64,000 bases of DNA from Cristatella mucedo (GCA_009760855.2 WPIO01000047.1:3052001-3116000), one strand, 5' to 3'. Positions 34,311-46,880 are shown, counted from the first letter of the stretch. Notes: a model not told the origin generated them from the letters alone. Translations and numbers: made by a program.

Positions 34311-35485
34311 AGTTCTTTTTGAGCGCCTCTGATTTTGACTGGGCTTCACTGGCACCGCCCTGCAATGGTTCAAGTCCTATCTCAGTGAGAGAATCCAAGG
34401 TATTGATGTGAATGGACACAGATCATCCGAAGAAACTACGAAGTATGGAGTACCTCAGAGCTCTGTCCTTGGTCCCGTTATCTTCAAGGTTGATAATCTC
34501 CCTCTTGCCGATGTGATTGCCAGGCACAAACTAAGCTTTCACTGCTATGCAGATGGCGCTCAGTTGTACCTTCGCTTTCATCCCTCCCAGCCCGCCAGCA
34601 GTTCTAATTATCTCAAGTCGTTTGCTCCATGTTATGAAGAATTCCCCACGTGTATGGCAGCAAGCTTTCTTAGTTGGCGTAATGGAAAACCAACCAACTG
34701 GTCTCGGCCTACTTCCAGCTAAAGAAAATTGCTCAAGTTCGGGCTTTCGTTGACAGGGATACTACATATGAGTAGGCCCAAGCATTTGCGACTTCCCGCC
34801 TCTACTTCTGCAATTCACTGCATGCTGGTCAACTGACCTGTGCAGTCAAAAAATTACAATCGATGCAAAACTCGCTAAAAAACACGCAAAAAAACGCAGC
34901 TAGGCTTGTCAGTTATTGAGGGCTGCAGTTGCTCCATCATTGCACGTCTTGATAACATGCACTGGCTCCCAGGCACTCAAGGTATCCGTTTCAAGATTTC
35001 GTCACTCAGTCTTAGGTTCCGTTAATTCCGTTAAATCCGTTAGTTATTTTGCTCCAGACTACCTAGAAGACCTACTCCCACACCATGCTAAGCACCGTAC
35101 CACACGCCTTTCTGAATCTAATCGTTTTGCTACACCTCGTACGAACCTCAAATTCTTTGGAAAACGTGCCTTTAGTTTCTATGCTCCCAACGGCTATTCA
35201 CGACATCCCCTGGCTTTACCACATTTATAAATAAGCTAAAAACGCACCTATTTGTCACAGCATTTAGTAGGTTCAAGTGAATCGTCCTTTGTGTACTTAT
35301 GGGTACTGACACTGCGCATGCTGCCACTAACCATGTTAGGCATGCTGTTCATTGAGTATGCTACCGCTGACTATTTGACCATAATTCCATTGCACAGATT
35401 TAAAGTTTCTAGAAAGAGACTACGTTCTCTCTGTGGGCGCTTAGATACATATTACAATTGTAATAATTATTATTACCATTACTAT
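34311..35485 (+). mobile_element. Family A-like LINE, RT fragment with 3' end
   Basis: Opens at the [20 protein letters not shown] equivalent and continues through TKYGVPQSSVLGPVIFKV, FHCYADGAQLYLRFHPSQPA and YLEDLLPHHAKHRTTRLSES. It ends in a modified hairpin (aaagtttctagaaagagact, tctctgtgggcgc) and attattatt. The catalytic YADD is YADG. It starts immediately after the headless tail of the previous copy. Confidence 0.87.
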
Positions 35486-35489
35486 TAAC

Positions 35490-38400
35490 CTTAAAAATTG
35501 TGTAGATTGGGCTTATTGGGTTAAGTCTTCCAAAGCCTAGAGCTCACTCTTGATCGCTCTAATGGCAGCCTTTGGCTTAACAATATTCAGAGAAATACTT
35601 AAATCCTTCTTAGTCCTCGGAAAATGTCCCGGGTTTCCTGGAAATCATCCTTTGTGTGTCTACTCGTACTGTCTCTGTGGTCTGAATCGGAAAGCAATTG
35701 ACTTGCTTTCTTTCCAACTTATGACCAGTTTCTGGAATTGCATTTTGTTTATAAGGAACGATGCTAAGGTATTGTAATTATCATAATGCTCCAATAAATT
35801 GAATGCATTTTAAGTCCTCAGTAAAAGTTAGTTAGAAACATGCCCATTGGGCGGCAACAGCATGTACACATTTAGCACTCATAATCACAGGAGCCACATT
35901 CTATGTCATCGGAGCAGATGGTATGGGAAATAGGTGATTTTCTTTAGCTTGTATTAAAATTTAAAATTTCATCATCTCAATTCATGTTACGGCCTCATTA
36001 TGGAATGTGTTCCGGGCTTTAGAAGCATTTGATCGAGCCCCTTTTGACCAGGTATTTGAGGATTTTTAGATGCATAACTGAATGCTTAGATAAAAGATCG
36101 GGTCGTATGATATTAAGCCTGATTAAGAAGCATATCGGATAGATATACCTGTGCTAGAGAATTGAGGGACCTATTAGTAAATTATGCATTTTGAAGTGGA
36201 AAGGCTACTTGAGTAAGAGTCGAGGTAAGTTGGTTGAAGTCCTCTAATTGGCAGCTGATTTCTTCTAGACGTACAATCCTAGATTCCAAATTTTTCAATT
36301 ACGCATATGTCTTATAGCGCAGGCAATAATAGCTGCGAGTTTTGAGTTCCAGAAGTGTCGTCAGTATACTAATAAAAACTAATGCAATCTCACGCAAAGC
36401 ACCCTACGAGAATCAAATCAATATTGAGGTGCTGTACGGCTTTCATCAACGGATATCACCAATGCGAACTGAACCTTTGATCTGCTACCCTTACATAGGG
36501 GCCAACAAATTTATTTGCAACGGCCTATAGCTGTACCCAGGCAGACGTGAATGTGGTGCTTATTTCAACTAGTGAAACTTACATTTGGGACAGGACATCC
36601 ACAGATCGGGTGGATCCTACGGCTGAGCGTTCAGGTGGTTCATCAGGTCTGCTGTCCAAGCCCGTTTAGTGGTTATGCATTGCAGCACCTTATCATCACT
36701 ACGCTTCCCAGCCACTATTAAGCTGGTTTTATTGTCAATACATTTCAGTAAACTAGCTGCCATTCAAGTTTGAAAAGCCAGCCATGCATGCTGCTAGGGA
36801 CTAACTGTTTCAGTGCTTCAAGGCAAGGGGATTAAAGCAAAGGTACATACGCACACCATTGGCCTACGAAATAAATTAATTCGGAGCATCTCAGCATATT
36901 GCTAACACTACAGTACTTCTGGCCAGCATAACTTAGGCATGGCGACTGAAAAATTCACAATTCTGTGACTCACGCCAAACCAAACATTCCGTAGCCATCG
37001 AAGCCTAAATCAAGTATCCTTAGCCACTGTCTTTCAGAGCTTTGTGGTCGAAAAACTTTTTCTGGCCGATCTACAATAGATTGGGTCAATATAACTCAGA
37101 TATCTGCTCATCAACCCAAAACATTGAAGAGTTGAATATGATCAAAATCAAAATGGCAGCAATGTTATTCCAAGAAAAAAATTCGCGAGAGGTAGCGAGT
37201 GTGTTGGAAAGAATGTGTCAGTACACCAATTATCCGGTTTACGATTGCATGAAACAGCATTCAGGATAATTACTCACGACATTTGAGCATCCAGCCTGCA
37301 TTGGATAAGTGTGCTGCAGTCAGTACTATTTTACTCTTCATAAACGAGGATCGAATGATATAAACTTTAGACAAATTGCATGACCCCTTTAGACTTCAGG
37401 TGCTGCATTGCCATAACAGCCTGATGTTTAAAACGGAGATGCGCAGCAGAGATTCATTGGCACGCAGTGTTACTTCGATCAATAGGCTATGAAGATTGTG
37501 CCACTCAAAGCAATATTATGGATGTAAAAAGCCATCCCAAATTGAGCCCCGTGGAGTTTTTCAGTGTACTTTGCTCGGATACCTATACACGATTCAGTGT
37601 TAGTTACTAGACGGGATCACACTAACCGCTGATCTATCTTTGTTTGTGCTTTAGCATGATGGGTTAAACTTGACACTTATTTTCTTTTGCCACTTGCTTA
37701 AGCTGAAGTCCGTGCATGTCATTAAATAGTGGTTATCGATGCTCCCACAGAAGCGTCTAAGTGCCAATATACAGTTTAGTAGTCTTCTATTATTGCATTG
37801 ACGATCTATTATTATTTTCATTATTATCCTTTGGTTATGCTGGGTAAAACACTTTGGCCTAGTTCATAGAGCACTTTTAGTTTTTTGGTCATGTATATTG
37901 TTCAATCTTTGTAATTAAATACATCCTGGACAGTAAAAATAGTTGACATTGGCAACTGAGCCTTTTAGCTGCACACCACTCAGTTCCAAGCAGTGAGCTT
38001 TTTTCTGGCAGTCAACACCGACGAGATCGCGATGGTCAAAATAGAGCAACCAACGGCAGTTAACACTTCACTGCCTATAGAGCTTAAGTGAGCAGTGCCG
38101 AACAAATCCATGGTAGCCCAAACCTTTCCAGTCAACCGACAGCAGAGAAATTCCTAGGTATTATTTTGTGGACGATCGAATCTCATTGGTCACAATAAGT
38201 AGTGTGAACAGGGACAGCGGGAAAGGTTGGTTGTCCCAGGCATTGCACCAGATTAGAGCAGGAAACACAAATCAGAGCTTCATATTTTTATGCTTTGATC
38301 CTGTAAACTGTGAAAATAGTCACGATGAAGATTTAGGTGCCTATCAAGTCAAAGCTGACCATCGATGGTTTGCCTAGTTGGTCTCATATATCGGCCGGCT

Positions 38401-38520
38401 TCCATTCGGCAATGCATGCTCTGAGTGTAGCCACAATGCCCACACATGTCCCAAAATAATCTCCTTAAGCTGTTCCTCAAAGAGAGCTGTGCTTTTAAGC
38501 TCAAACGAAGTTGAGCAGAT
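35490..38520. other. Long stretch without recognised elements
   Basis: No LINE or exon with family similarity was recognised. A minus-strand frame at about 36785-36590 (starting ACIDNK-like, containing SLIVAGKRSDDKVLQC) looks more protein-like than its surroundings and lies near a GTAAGT donor at 36583, but its identity is unknown. A plus-strand frame at 37042-37269 has no recognised motif. Confidence 0.4.
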
Positions 38521-38524
38521 GAGT

Positions 38525-40270
38525 GAATAATAATAATAATAATAATATTGCACTTGATAAAGCGCCCTCAGAGAACTTAATCTCTTTCTAGGCGCTTTAC
38601 ATTTGCTGCAAAGTGATACGCAATAGAATAGTAAGTAAAATCATGCTTGAAAAACAAACAAAATGAATAACATGGTTAGGGGTTACATGCACTGGGTCAG
38701 CATGCAAATGTGGTTAGTGGCAGCATGAACAGTGTCAGCACGCATAAGCACATCAAGGACGAATCACAAGGACCCACTAAATGCTGTCCTAAATAGGTAT
38801 GTTTTTAAGTTTCTTTTAAATGTGGTCAGGTCAGGGGATGTTCTGATGCAGGTCGGGAGGGAGTTCCAGGCTGTGGGAGCATACGAGCTAAATGCACGGT
38901 CTCCAAAGGATTTAAGGTTTGTACGAGGTATTTCTAGACTGTTGGATTCCGAAAAGCGAGTGGTACGATGCTTTGCCTGATGGGGTAGTATCTCTGAAAG
39001 ATAGGCTGGAGCCATAGAATGAAGAGACCTAAAAGTGAGCGACAAAACCTTGAAGTCAATCCGTTGCTTGACTGGTAACCAGTGCAGGTCGGCGAGAAGT
39101 GGAGTAATGTGGCAACTGCGACGCTCACTACAGACAAGCCTAGCTGCAGAGTTTTGCACCAGCTGCAATCGCCTGATCGCACATGCTGGTAGGCCAGTAA
39201 GCAGTGAGTTGCAGAAGTCGAGACGAGATGTCACGAATGCATGGACCAACTTGGACGTGGTATCCTTATCTAAACAAGCCCTAATTTTAGCAATGTTATG
39301 AAGCTGAAAATAGGCTGATTTGACTGTGGAGCTGATGTGGTCGTCTAACGAGAGGTCACTTTGGAATATGACACCTAGATTTCGAGCTGATGCAACTGGA
39401 GATATGGTGGCAGAGCCAATTTTGAAAGTCAGCCTTTCCAATTTCTGAATAACACTAGGTTTGCCCATAACTAGTAAGTTAGTTTTATCATCGTTTAGTT
39501 TTAGAAAATTTGCTGCCATCCATGATCGGATGTCATCAATGCATGCAGCAAGTGAGTTGAGAGAATTTGAGGTGCTCGAAGGCTGGGAGGGATCAAAGCA
39601 AAGGTACAACTGAGTGTCATCCGCATAGAAGTGAAAGCCTAGATTGTGCTTGGCAATCACATCAGCGAGAGGGAGAGTATAAACGGTGAAAAGGACCGGA
39701 CCTAGCACAGAGCCCTGAGGTACACCATATTTTAGAGGTACTTCAGATGATCTTTGTCCATTCACGTCAACACTCTGGAGTCTCCCACTGAGATAGGACC
39801 TGAACCACTGCAGAGCAGTGCCAGTGATGCCCAGGCGAGATGAGAGGCGCTCTAGAAGTACTTTGTGATCGATGGTATCAAAAGCTGCCGAAAGATCGAG
39901 CAAAACAAGAAGAGACACTCTACCCATGTCTGCATTCCTAAGTAGGTCGTTGTATACCCGAAGCAATGCTGACTCTGTGGAGTGATTAGCTCTAAAGCCA
40001 GACTGGAACTTACTAGCAAGGTGTGAGGTTTCGATATACGAGTTCAGCTGGTCTGGCACGACCCGTTCCAGTGTCTTTGATAGGAATGGTAGAAGGGAGA
40101 CTGGGCGGTAGTTGCTTAAGTTCTCTTGGTCTAGTGTAGCTTTCTTGAGAAGTGGCCTGACTACAGCTTTTTTGAAAGGTGCTGGGACCTGACCTGAGGC
40201 TAATGACATATTAATGATGTTGGTTATGCATGGCAGCAGCAGATCAATGCAACGTAGGAGCAGGACAGCC
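38525..40270 (-). mobile_element. Family A LINE, young copy with intact 481-codon RT frame
   Basis: The frame 40209-38764 is uninterrupted and covers the whole reverse transcriptase plus C-terminal domain. It includes [49 protein letters not shown] (motif A aspartate), [30 protein letters not shown] (catalytic YADD), [15 protein letters not shown] and [14 protein letters not shown]. The reversed 3' untranslated region, hairpin (38562-38610) and aat repeat tail are complete. The copy is 5'-truncated upstream of the RT start, so the endonuclease is absent and it cannot mobilise alone. An intact frame implies recent insertion. Confidence 0.95.
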
Positions 40271-40439
40271 CGTCACACTATGACAATTTCGCATACGACC
40301 GTTTGAACTTCAACAAATATCTCATTCAATTTACAGTGTGTGCCCACATCCTCCTCTAATAACTAGAAAGCTAAATAACGAGAGAATATAGAATATATAA
40401 TATATAAATATATTCTAAATAACCTGTGAATCGCGAAGC

Positions 40440-42832
40440 CTCAAGACCCTTGACATCTATGCTGTCCGTGCGAGAATATCTGCTTCACCTCTGCTGCTCA
40501 GTCCTCCCTTCGATCTGTCATCATTGGTAGATAGCTACAACACGACACTAGCTGACACGCTCGACAAGTTTTCGCCTCTGACAAAGCGCACTGTGTGCCC
40601 CCGCCCAGACGGCCTATGGTTTACCGAAGACATTAAACTAGCCAAGTCTGCTAAAAGAAAGCTTGACAAAGCATACAAAAGATCCGGACTAACTGTCCAT
40701 CGACAGGCATATGAATACTACTGTAGGTCGTACCAATCGATCCTAGCAAAGGCAAAGTCTAGCTTCTAAAGAAACATTGTTGAATCACAGATGCGCAATC
40801 CAAAAATGCTGATGTCGACAAAAAACCATCTCAACCGTTCCAAGATTAGCTCCTTACCTGATGATCCTTGTGATGATCTAGCCGATCGCTTCTCTCGATT
40901 CTTTGTGCAGAAGATGGAAAAAATCAGGGAATCCATCCCTGCGATGACAACCTCCCCACTAGAATGCTGTTCCTCGGTTCCGGGCTGCACCTCAATGTCT
41001 GCATTTAAGTAGTCACTAGTGATCTAGTCCTAAAGTTCGTATCTTAATCAAAGAAGACATCAAGTCCTCTCGACCCCATTCCCACTGTCCTGCTCCTACG
41101 TTGCATTGATCTGCTGCTGCCATACATAACTAACATCATTAATATGTCATTAGCCTCAGGTCCTGTCCCAGCACCTTTCAAAAAAGCTGTAGTCAGGCCA
41201 CTTCTCAAGAAAGCTACACTAGACCAAGAGAACTGAAGCAACTACCGCCAAGTCTCCTTGCTACCATTCCTATCAAAGACACTGGAACGGGTCGTGCCAG
41301 ACCAGCTGAACTCATATATCGAAACCCCACACCTTGCTAGTAAGTTCCAGTCCAGCTTTAGAGCTAATCACTCCACAGAGTCAGCATTTCTTAGGGTATA
41401 CAACGACCTACTTAGGAATGCAGACATGGGTAGAGTGTCTCTGCTTGTTTTGCTTGATCTTTCGGCAGCTTTTGATACCATCGATCACAAAGTTCTTCTA
41501 GAGCGCCTCTCATCTCGCCTGGGCATCACTGGCACTGCTCTGTAGTGGTTCAGGTCCTATCTCAGTGGGAGACTCCAGAGTATTGACGTGAATGGACAAA
41601 GATCATCTGAAGTACCTCTGAAATATGGAGTACCTCAGGGCTCCGTGCTAGGTCCGGTTCTTTTCACGGTTTATACTCTCCCTCTTGCTGATGTGATTGC
41701 CAAGCACAGTCTAGGCTTTCACTTCTATGCGGATGACACTCAGTTGTGCCTTTGCTTTGATCCCTCCCAGACTTCGAGCACCTCAAATTCTCTAAACTCA
41801 CTTGTTGCATGCATTGATGACATCCACACATGGATGGCAGCAAATTTTCTAAAATTAAACGATGATAAAACTAACTTACTAGTTATGGGCAAACCCAGTG
41901 TGATTCAGAGATTGGAAAGGCTTACTCTCAAAATTGGCTCTGCCAGCATATCTCCTGTTGCATCAGCTGGAAATCTAGGTGTCATATTTCAAAGCGACCT
42001 CTCGTTAGACGACCACATCAGCTCCACAGTCAAATCCACCTATTTTCAGCTTCATGACATTGCTAAAATTCGGGCTTGTTTAGACAAGGATACCACGTCC
42101 AAGTTGGTATACGAATTCAGGACATCTCGTCTCGACTTCTGCAACTCACTGCTTATTGGCCTACCAGCATGTGCGATCAGGCGATTGCAGCTGGTGCAAA
42201 ACTCTGCAACTAGGCTTGTCTGTCGTGAGCATCGCAGTTGCCACCTTACTCCACTTCTAGCCGACCTGCACTGGCTACCAGTCAAGCAACGGATTGACTT
42301 CAAGGTTTTGTCGCTCACTTTTAGGTCCCTTCATTCTATGGCTCCAGCCTGTCTCTCAGATATACTACCCCATCAGGCCAAGCATCGTACCACCTGCTTT
42401 TCGGAATCTAACTGTCTACAAATACCTCGTACAAACCTTAAATCCTTTGAAGACCGTGCATTTAGTTCATATGCTCCCAAAGCCTGGAACTCCCTCCCGA
42501 CCTGCATCAGAACATCCCCTGACCTGACCACATTTAAAAGGAACCTAAAAACACACCTATTTAGGACAGAATTTAGAGTGTCCCTGTGATTCTTCCTTGA
42601 TGTGCTTATGCCTGCTGACACTGTGCATGCTGCCACTAACCACATTTGCATGCTGACCCTGTGCATGTCACCCCTAACCATATTATTCATTTTGTTTGTT
42701 TTTCAAGCATGACTTTACTTACCATTCAATTGCATTTCACTTTGCAGCAAATGTAAAGCGCCTAGAAAGAGATGGTTCTGTGAGGGCGCTTTATCAAGTT
42801 CATTATTATTATTATTGTTATTAAAGGGGCAC
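40440..42832 (+). mobile_element. Family A LINE, longer young copy, inverted partner of the previous one
   Basis: Includes the linker between endonuclease and RT (DGLWFTEDIKLAKSAKRKLD near 40610, SGLTVHRQAYEYYC near 40690) and then the RT. The RT is broken by a stop at 41234, a TAG replacing CAG in [11 protein letters not shown] (41542) and a loss near 40770. From 41588 a 333-codon frame runs through [47 protein letters not shown] and [14 protein letters not shown] to the end. The 3' region has the hairpin (42755-42795) and att repeat. Protein text is nearly identical to the minus-strand copy at 38525-40270. Confidence 0.94.
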
Positions 42833-43144
42833 ATGGCCCAGCTGGCAGTGGCAACTCCTCCGAGTTTGAAGTGGGCCTTCCAGTAAATTTACCCCGGCTC
42901 AATCTAGCCACCAGCACCTAAGAAATATCCTATCGATGAGAGAATATCTCCCGACCGAAGATGGCACTAGAGTATATCACTTACTAATGTACATAACTTT
43001 GGCAACAGCCTTAATGGCCAGCCTGCTTTCATAAATGACCCTTAGCATACATTTAACAGAAATTGAATATTTTAAACGAAACCAAGCCATATCGGAGATC
43101 CAGAATTAAAGATTACGAAAGCTAGAAATATTCAAACAACTTAC
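42833..43144. other. Intron following the candidate signal-peptide exon
   Basis: If the exon at 43250-43145 is real, this is the start of its first intron. Nothing else was recognised. Confidence 0.4.
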
Positions 43145-43250
43145 AGTCATTGTAGGCAATGCTGGGACCACTCACTCCGTCGATATAGGCAAAGCTATAT
43201 TGGAAAAGGAGAATTGTCGTCGCCGCTTGTAGGTAGGTCACTGTAGGCAT
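43145..43250 (-). CDS. Candidate first coding exon with signal peptide (possibly of the semaphorin)
   Basis: An ATG at 43250 opens 35 codons plus one base. They end at the strong donor ACT|GTAAGT (intron starts at 43144). The peptide has a hydrophobic core TTILLFQYSFAY after a short polar start, followed by a small polar segment, which is a normal secretory signal peptide. It lies upstream of and on the same strand as the semaphorin exons, where a first exon would be expected. The phase (1) does not join directly to the exon at 28184, which needs two preceding bases, so at least one exon between them is missing. The link to the semaphorin is inference; the exon could belong to another gene nested in the interval. 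Confidence 0.5.
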
Positions 43251-44055
43251 GATCTGGCCACCAACCGGCCTATGAGCCACAAATTAGAGCTGCCATTGTT
43301 GGACTAGCGTTCTGATCATCGCATCGCTAAGGCATTAGTGTATTTACGGTAGAACACGAATTCAAATCTGATTTGATTGTCATGAACGCGAGCAATTTTT
43401 TAGCAGCCTGTGAACTCTGGGCAACATAACTAAAGGTTCAAGCTTATCTTACTTCAGCTATGTTAAAAAAGAGCTGTCGCGGCTCAATTCCTACACGTGT
43501 TCTCGTTTTCGTCCACTGCATTTGCATGTAATCTTAGTTACACGTAACTGCATTTATCAAGCTATATGGTTGGTGGAAAATGGCTCTTGGCCATCCGGCT
43601 TCTGTCGCAGCAGGCGATGTTCCTAACTGCCCGGCACCAAATAAACCAATATAGCGAGGGCACAAATGCATACAATGATTTAGCCTCCTAATAGGACTCT
43701 TTCAAAAAGGCTGTGGCTTTTCGGGTTCATCAACAAAAATTAAAGAAACAGAGACCATGAAAGATCGTGACCGCCACCACTTATCTAGTTCATATAATAC
43801 TCAGCTGCTAGAGCCGTTTCAAATTATGTTTGCCTTCGGTTCTATCTTTAAAATAAACCAGCTGCCTAACACTTTAGCTAAAATAATTTTTCTGAAGATT
43901 GGCTGTAGGGTACCTATTCTATGTTAATCACGCCCACGTTTTTGCATACCTTAATTTTTGCTGCCGTCTTGTAGCTACGTCAATGACGACAGATCACAGT
44001 AGCTCTTTGCAGTTTGCAGAAAATGATTAGTATTTGCCACGAGTTCATACTAAAA
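43251..44055. other. 5' flank of the candidate signal-peptide exon
   Basis: No promoter motif stands out. A weak tRNA-like string (gttctgatcatcgcatcgc, then gaattcaaatctg) lies at 43310-43375. Confidence 0.3.
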
Positions 44056-44059
44056 AAGA

Positions 44060-44840
44060 CTATTAATAATAACAAATTTTCAGTACACTCTCAGAGAAAT
44101 TAATATCTTGCTAGGAACTTAAGCAATGCTGATAAGAAAGTCCTACAATAATGTAAAATGTCACCTGCAGAGTATCAGCACGCCGAAACACCATAAGGAA
44201 AATATTCAAGCACTCAGCAAATGCTTTGAGGTGCAGGTGCATTTTCAGCTGGTTTTCAAATGTCAGAGGATGCCATGAAATCAGTCGGGTTTACGTTCCA
44301 GGTTTTGAGATAGTACGAACAAATGCACAGTCTCCAAAGAATTTGAGGCTAGTTAGATGCACAGCTAAGCGACTTCAGTCAGTAGAGTGGGTTCCACGTT
44401 GCCTGGACTGATTTGGGAAGAAGTTTCAATAGGTAGGACAGAGCAAGAGAATGAAGGGATGTGAAATTGCGTTACTAAACGTTGAATCTCATATATTACT
44501 TGATAGCAAGTCAGTGCAGATCGGTCGGAAGTGGTTTATTGTCCAAACTGTGACGCTCACGGCTGAATAGCCTAGCTGGGGAGTTTTGCATCACATGTAA
44601 CAGCCTAACTGAGCAATACACAAAGCCTACGGAAACACTCAGAATGGGATGCCGCAAACACTTAAAACAACTTGGATCTCTGTCTTAGATCTCTGTCTTC
44701 TTTGATCTCTGTCTTCTTTTGATCTCTGTCTGATCTTAGCAGGCCCTTGTTTCGGAAATTATTAGTAGCTGAAAGTAACAGACTTGAATTTATAGCCTAC
44801 GTAGTTGTCAAGTAAATGATAACGTTATGGCCCGCACCCA
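44060..44840 (-). mobile_element. Decayed family A LINE, 3' half
   Basis: The reversed tail (ctctcagagaaattaatatc, 44090) and the antisense of the [10 protein letters not shown] block (gcacagtctccaaagaattt, 44325) are visible. So are the antisense of the [10 protein letters not shown] block (ttgatagcaagtcagtgcag, near 44500) and of the RLVC region (acgctcacggctgaatagcc, near 44552). It is old, with many substitutions and a local duplication near 44680. Confidence 0.75.
44676..44738 (+). repeat. Tandem repeat of a gatctctgtctt unit
   Basis: Four to five imperfect copies of gatctctgtctt(ctt) in 63 bases, inside the decayed family A copy. Confidence 0.85.
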
Positions 44841-44949
44841 TGATTCCACTCACAATTGAGGTCGCACACTCCATCAAATTTTCTCCAGAAACTGAATACG
44901 ATCATCACCTGTTATTACCAAATTATTATTTATCTGATCACATAGAAAT

Positions 44950-46880
44950 CTAATTCAGTTTATTTCGCTGTTCTCCGCATCGCAAGTCACTTGTGAATCG
45001 GCTCAAGACCCTTGACATCGACGCTGTTCGCTGGAGAATATCTCCTTCGCAACTGCTGCTCATTCCTCCTTCCGCTGTCATCATTGGTAGAATTCTACAA
45101 AATAGAGAGTCCGTGCCTGAGGGGTGAGAGCATAGGGGCTCAGGGCTCCCGGGCCTAAATTCGCTCAGCACCTTTGCGTCTTAAATTAAAGGAAGTCACA
45201 AGCGAACTCATCCTGAAGTTAATAATCTAATCTAAAAAGACAACTAGTTATCTAGATGCTATTACCACTGGCCTACTTATAAGATGCGTAGATCTGCTGC
45301 AGTCATGTCTTACAAAATAACTGATTTGTCATTAGCTTCAGGTCATGTATTAGCAACTTTCAAATTAGGTATGGTGAGACCAATACGTAAATAACTAACA
45401 CTAAGCCAAGAGAACTTTAGTAACTTCCGCCAATTCTCCCTTCTACCGTTTCTATTAAAGACGGGAACGAATTGTGGCAGACCAGCTGAACTCGTATATT
45501 GAAACTTCAAATATAGCTGATCATTTTCAGCATAGTTTTAGAGCTAACCACGTCACCGAGCCAGCACAAATTCGAGTGTATAGCGACCTAATTAGGTATA
45601 GTATCTGTGCTTGCTTTGCGTGATCTTTCGCCAGCTTTCAATGCGATCGATCACCAAGTCCTTCACAAACACCCCACCCCTCATTCGGGCATGAGTGGCA
45701 CGGCACTGCAATGGTTCCGGTCCTATCTCAGTCGGAGAATGCAGAGCGTTTGTGTAAACGGACAGAGATGACCCAAGGTATCACTGGAGTATCGTGTACG
45801 TTGATACTCTGAGTTTGGAATCTGAGCTATCATTTCTTTGCAGATAAAATGCAGCTGTACTTTTGCTTTGATCTCTCCTAACCCTCCAGTGCTTCAAATT
45901 TTTCCAACTCGCATGGTGAATGCATTGACTTCTTAATCACATGGATGACAGCACTGATTTAGAAGTTCTCGACAAATCAAGTTTGACTCAGAAGCTGGAA
46001 AACTTGGCGCTAAAAATCGGCTCTGCCAGCATATATCCTGCCGAATTTTAAGAAAATCTATTCGTCATATTGCAAAGATTTCATTAGACGATCACATCGG
46101 CTCCTCCGTCAAGTCTACCCACATTCAGCTACATAAAATGTGAAACTCGGGCTTGTTTAGACAGGGATACTACATCTAAATTAGTTCAAGTATTTGTGAC
46201 ATCCCGTCTCAAAATCTGAAAACTCACTGCTTGCTGGTCTACCAATCTGTGAAATAAAGTTTTACCGTAGGTGTAAACTCTGCAGCTAGGCTCCTTTGTC
46301 ATTACCATCCCAGTTGCCACATTGCTCTACCCATTGGCATCCTGCACTGGCTCAAAGTCAAGCAACGCATCGACTTTAAGGTTTTATCGGTAACTTTCAG
46401 GTCCTTTCATTCCTTGGCTCCAGCCGGCCAATCAAATCTACTCCATCACCAGCTAACCATCTTACCACCCACTTTTCTGAAATAATCGTTTAGATATACT
46501 TCGTTAGAAGTTCAAATCTCGTGGATATCTTACCTTTACTTAGTATGCTCCTACAGCCCGTGAACTTAATCCCGAACAATGTCACCGAAATATATGACTC
46601 AATTAAATTTTAAAGGAAGCTAAAACAAATTTTTGTCACTGTATTTAATGGTTCCGTGTAATTCGTTCTTGGTGTGTATGTGCACTGACACTGTGCATGC
46701 TACCACTAACCCTATTTGCATGCTGACCCTGTCCATGTAACCTCTTAACCATGTTATGCTTGTGTACATTGAGCGAGCTACAACTAAGCATTCGATCATG
46801 CTTCCTTAACAGCATATGAAAATTAACTATGAACATATTCAGTTTGCTGAGGGTGATATACGAATGCATTCTTATTATTG
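44950..46880 (+). mobile_element. Decayed family A LINE from linker to 3' end
   Basis: gctcaagacccttgacatcg (45000) matches the start of the young copy at 40440. The RT then follows in pieces: ccgccaattctcccttctac (45428), LRDLSPAFNAIDHQVL (near 45615), [15 protein letters not shown] (near 45710), LKIGSASIYPAEF (near 46010), [14 protein letters not shown] (near 46350). A degraded 3' end with gcatgctaccactaacccta (46695) and tcttattattg (46870) closes it. It lies head to head with the minus copy at 44060-44840. Confidence 0.85.

Noticed and set aside
38732-39301. Plus-strand frames over the LINE at 38.7-39.3 kb
   Set aside because: They are antisense shadows of the intact minus-strand reverse transcriptase. 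Similar shadows over other LINE copies were also dropped.
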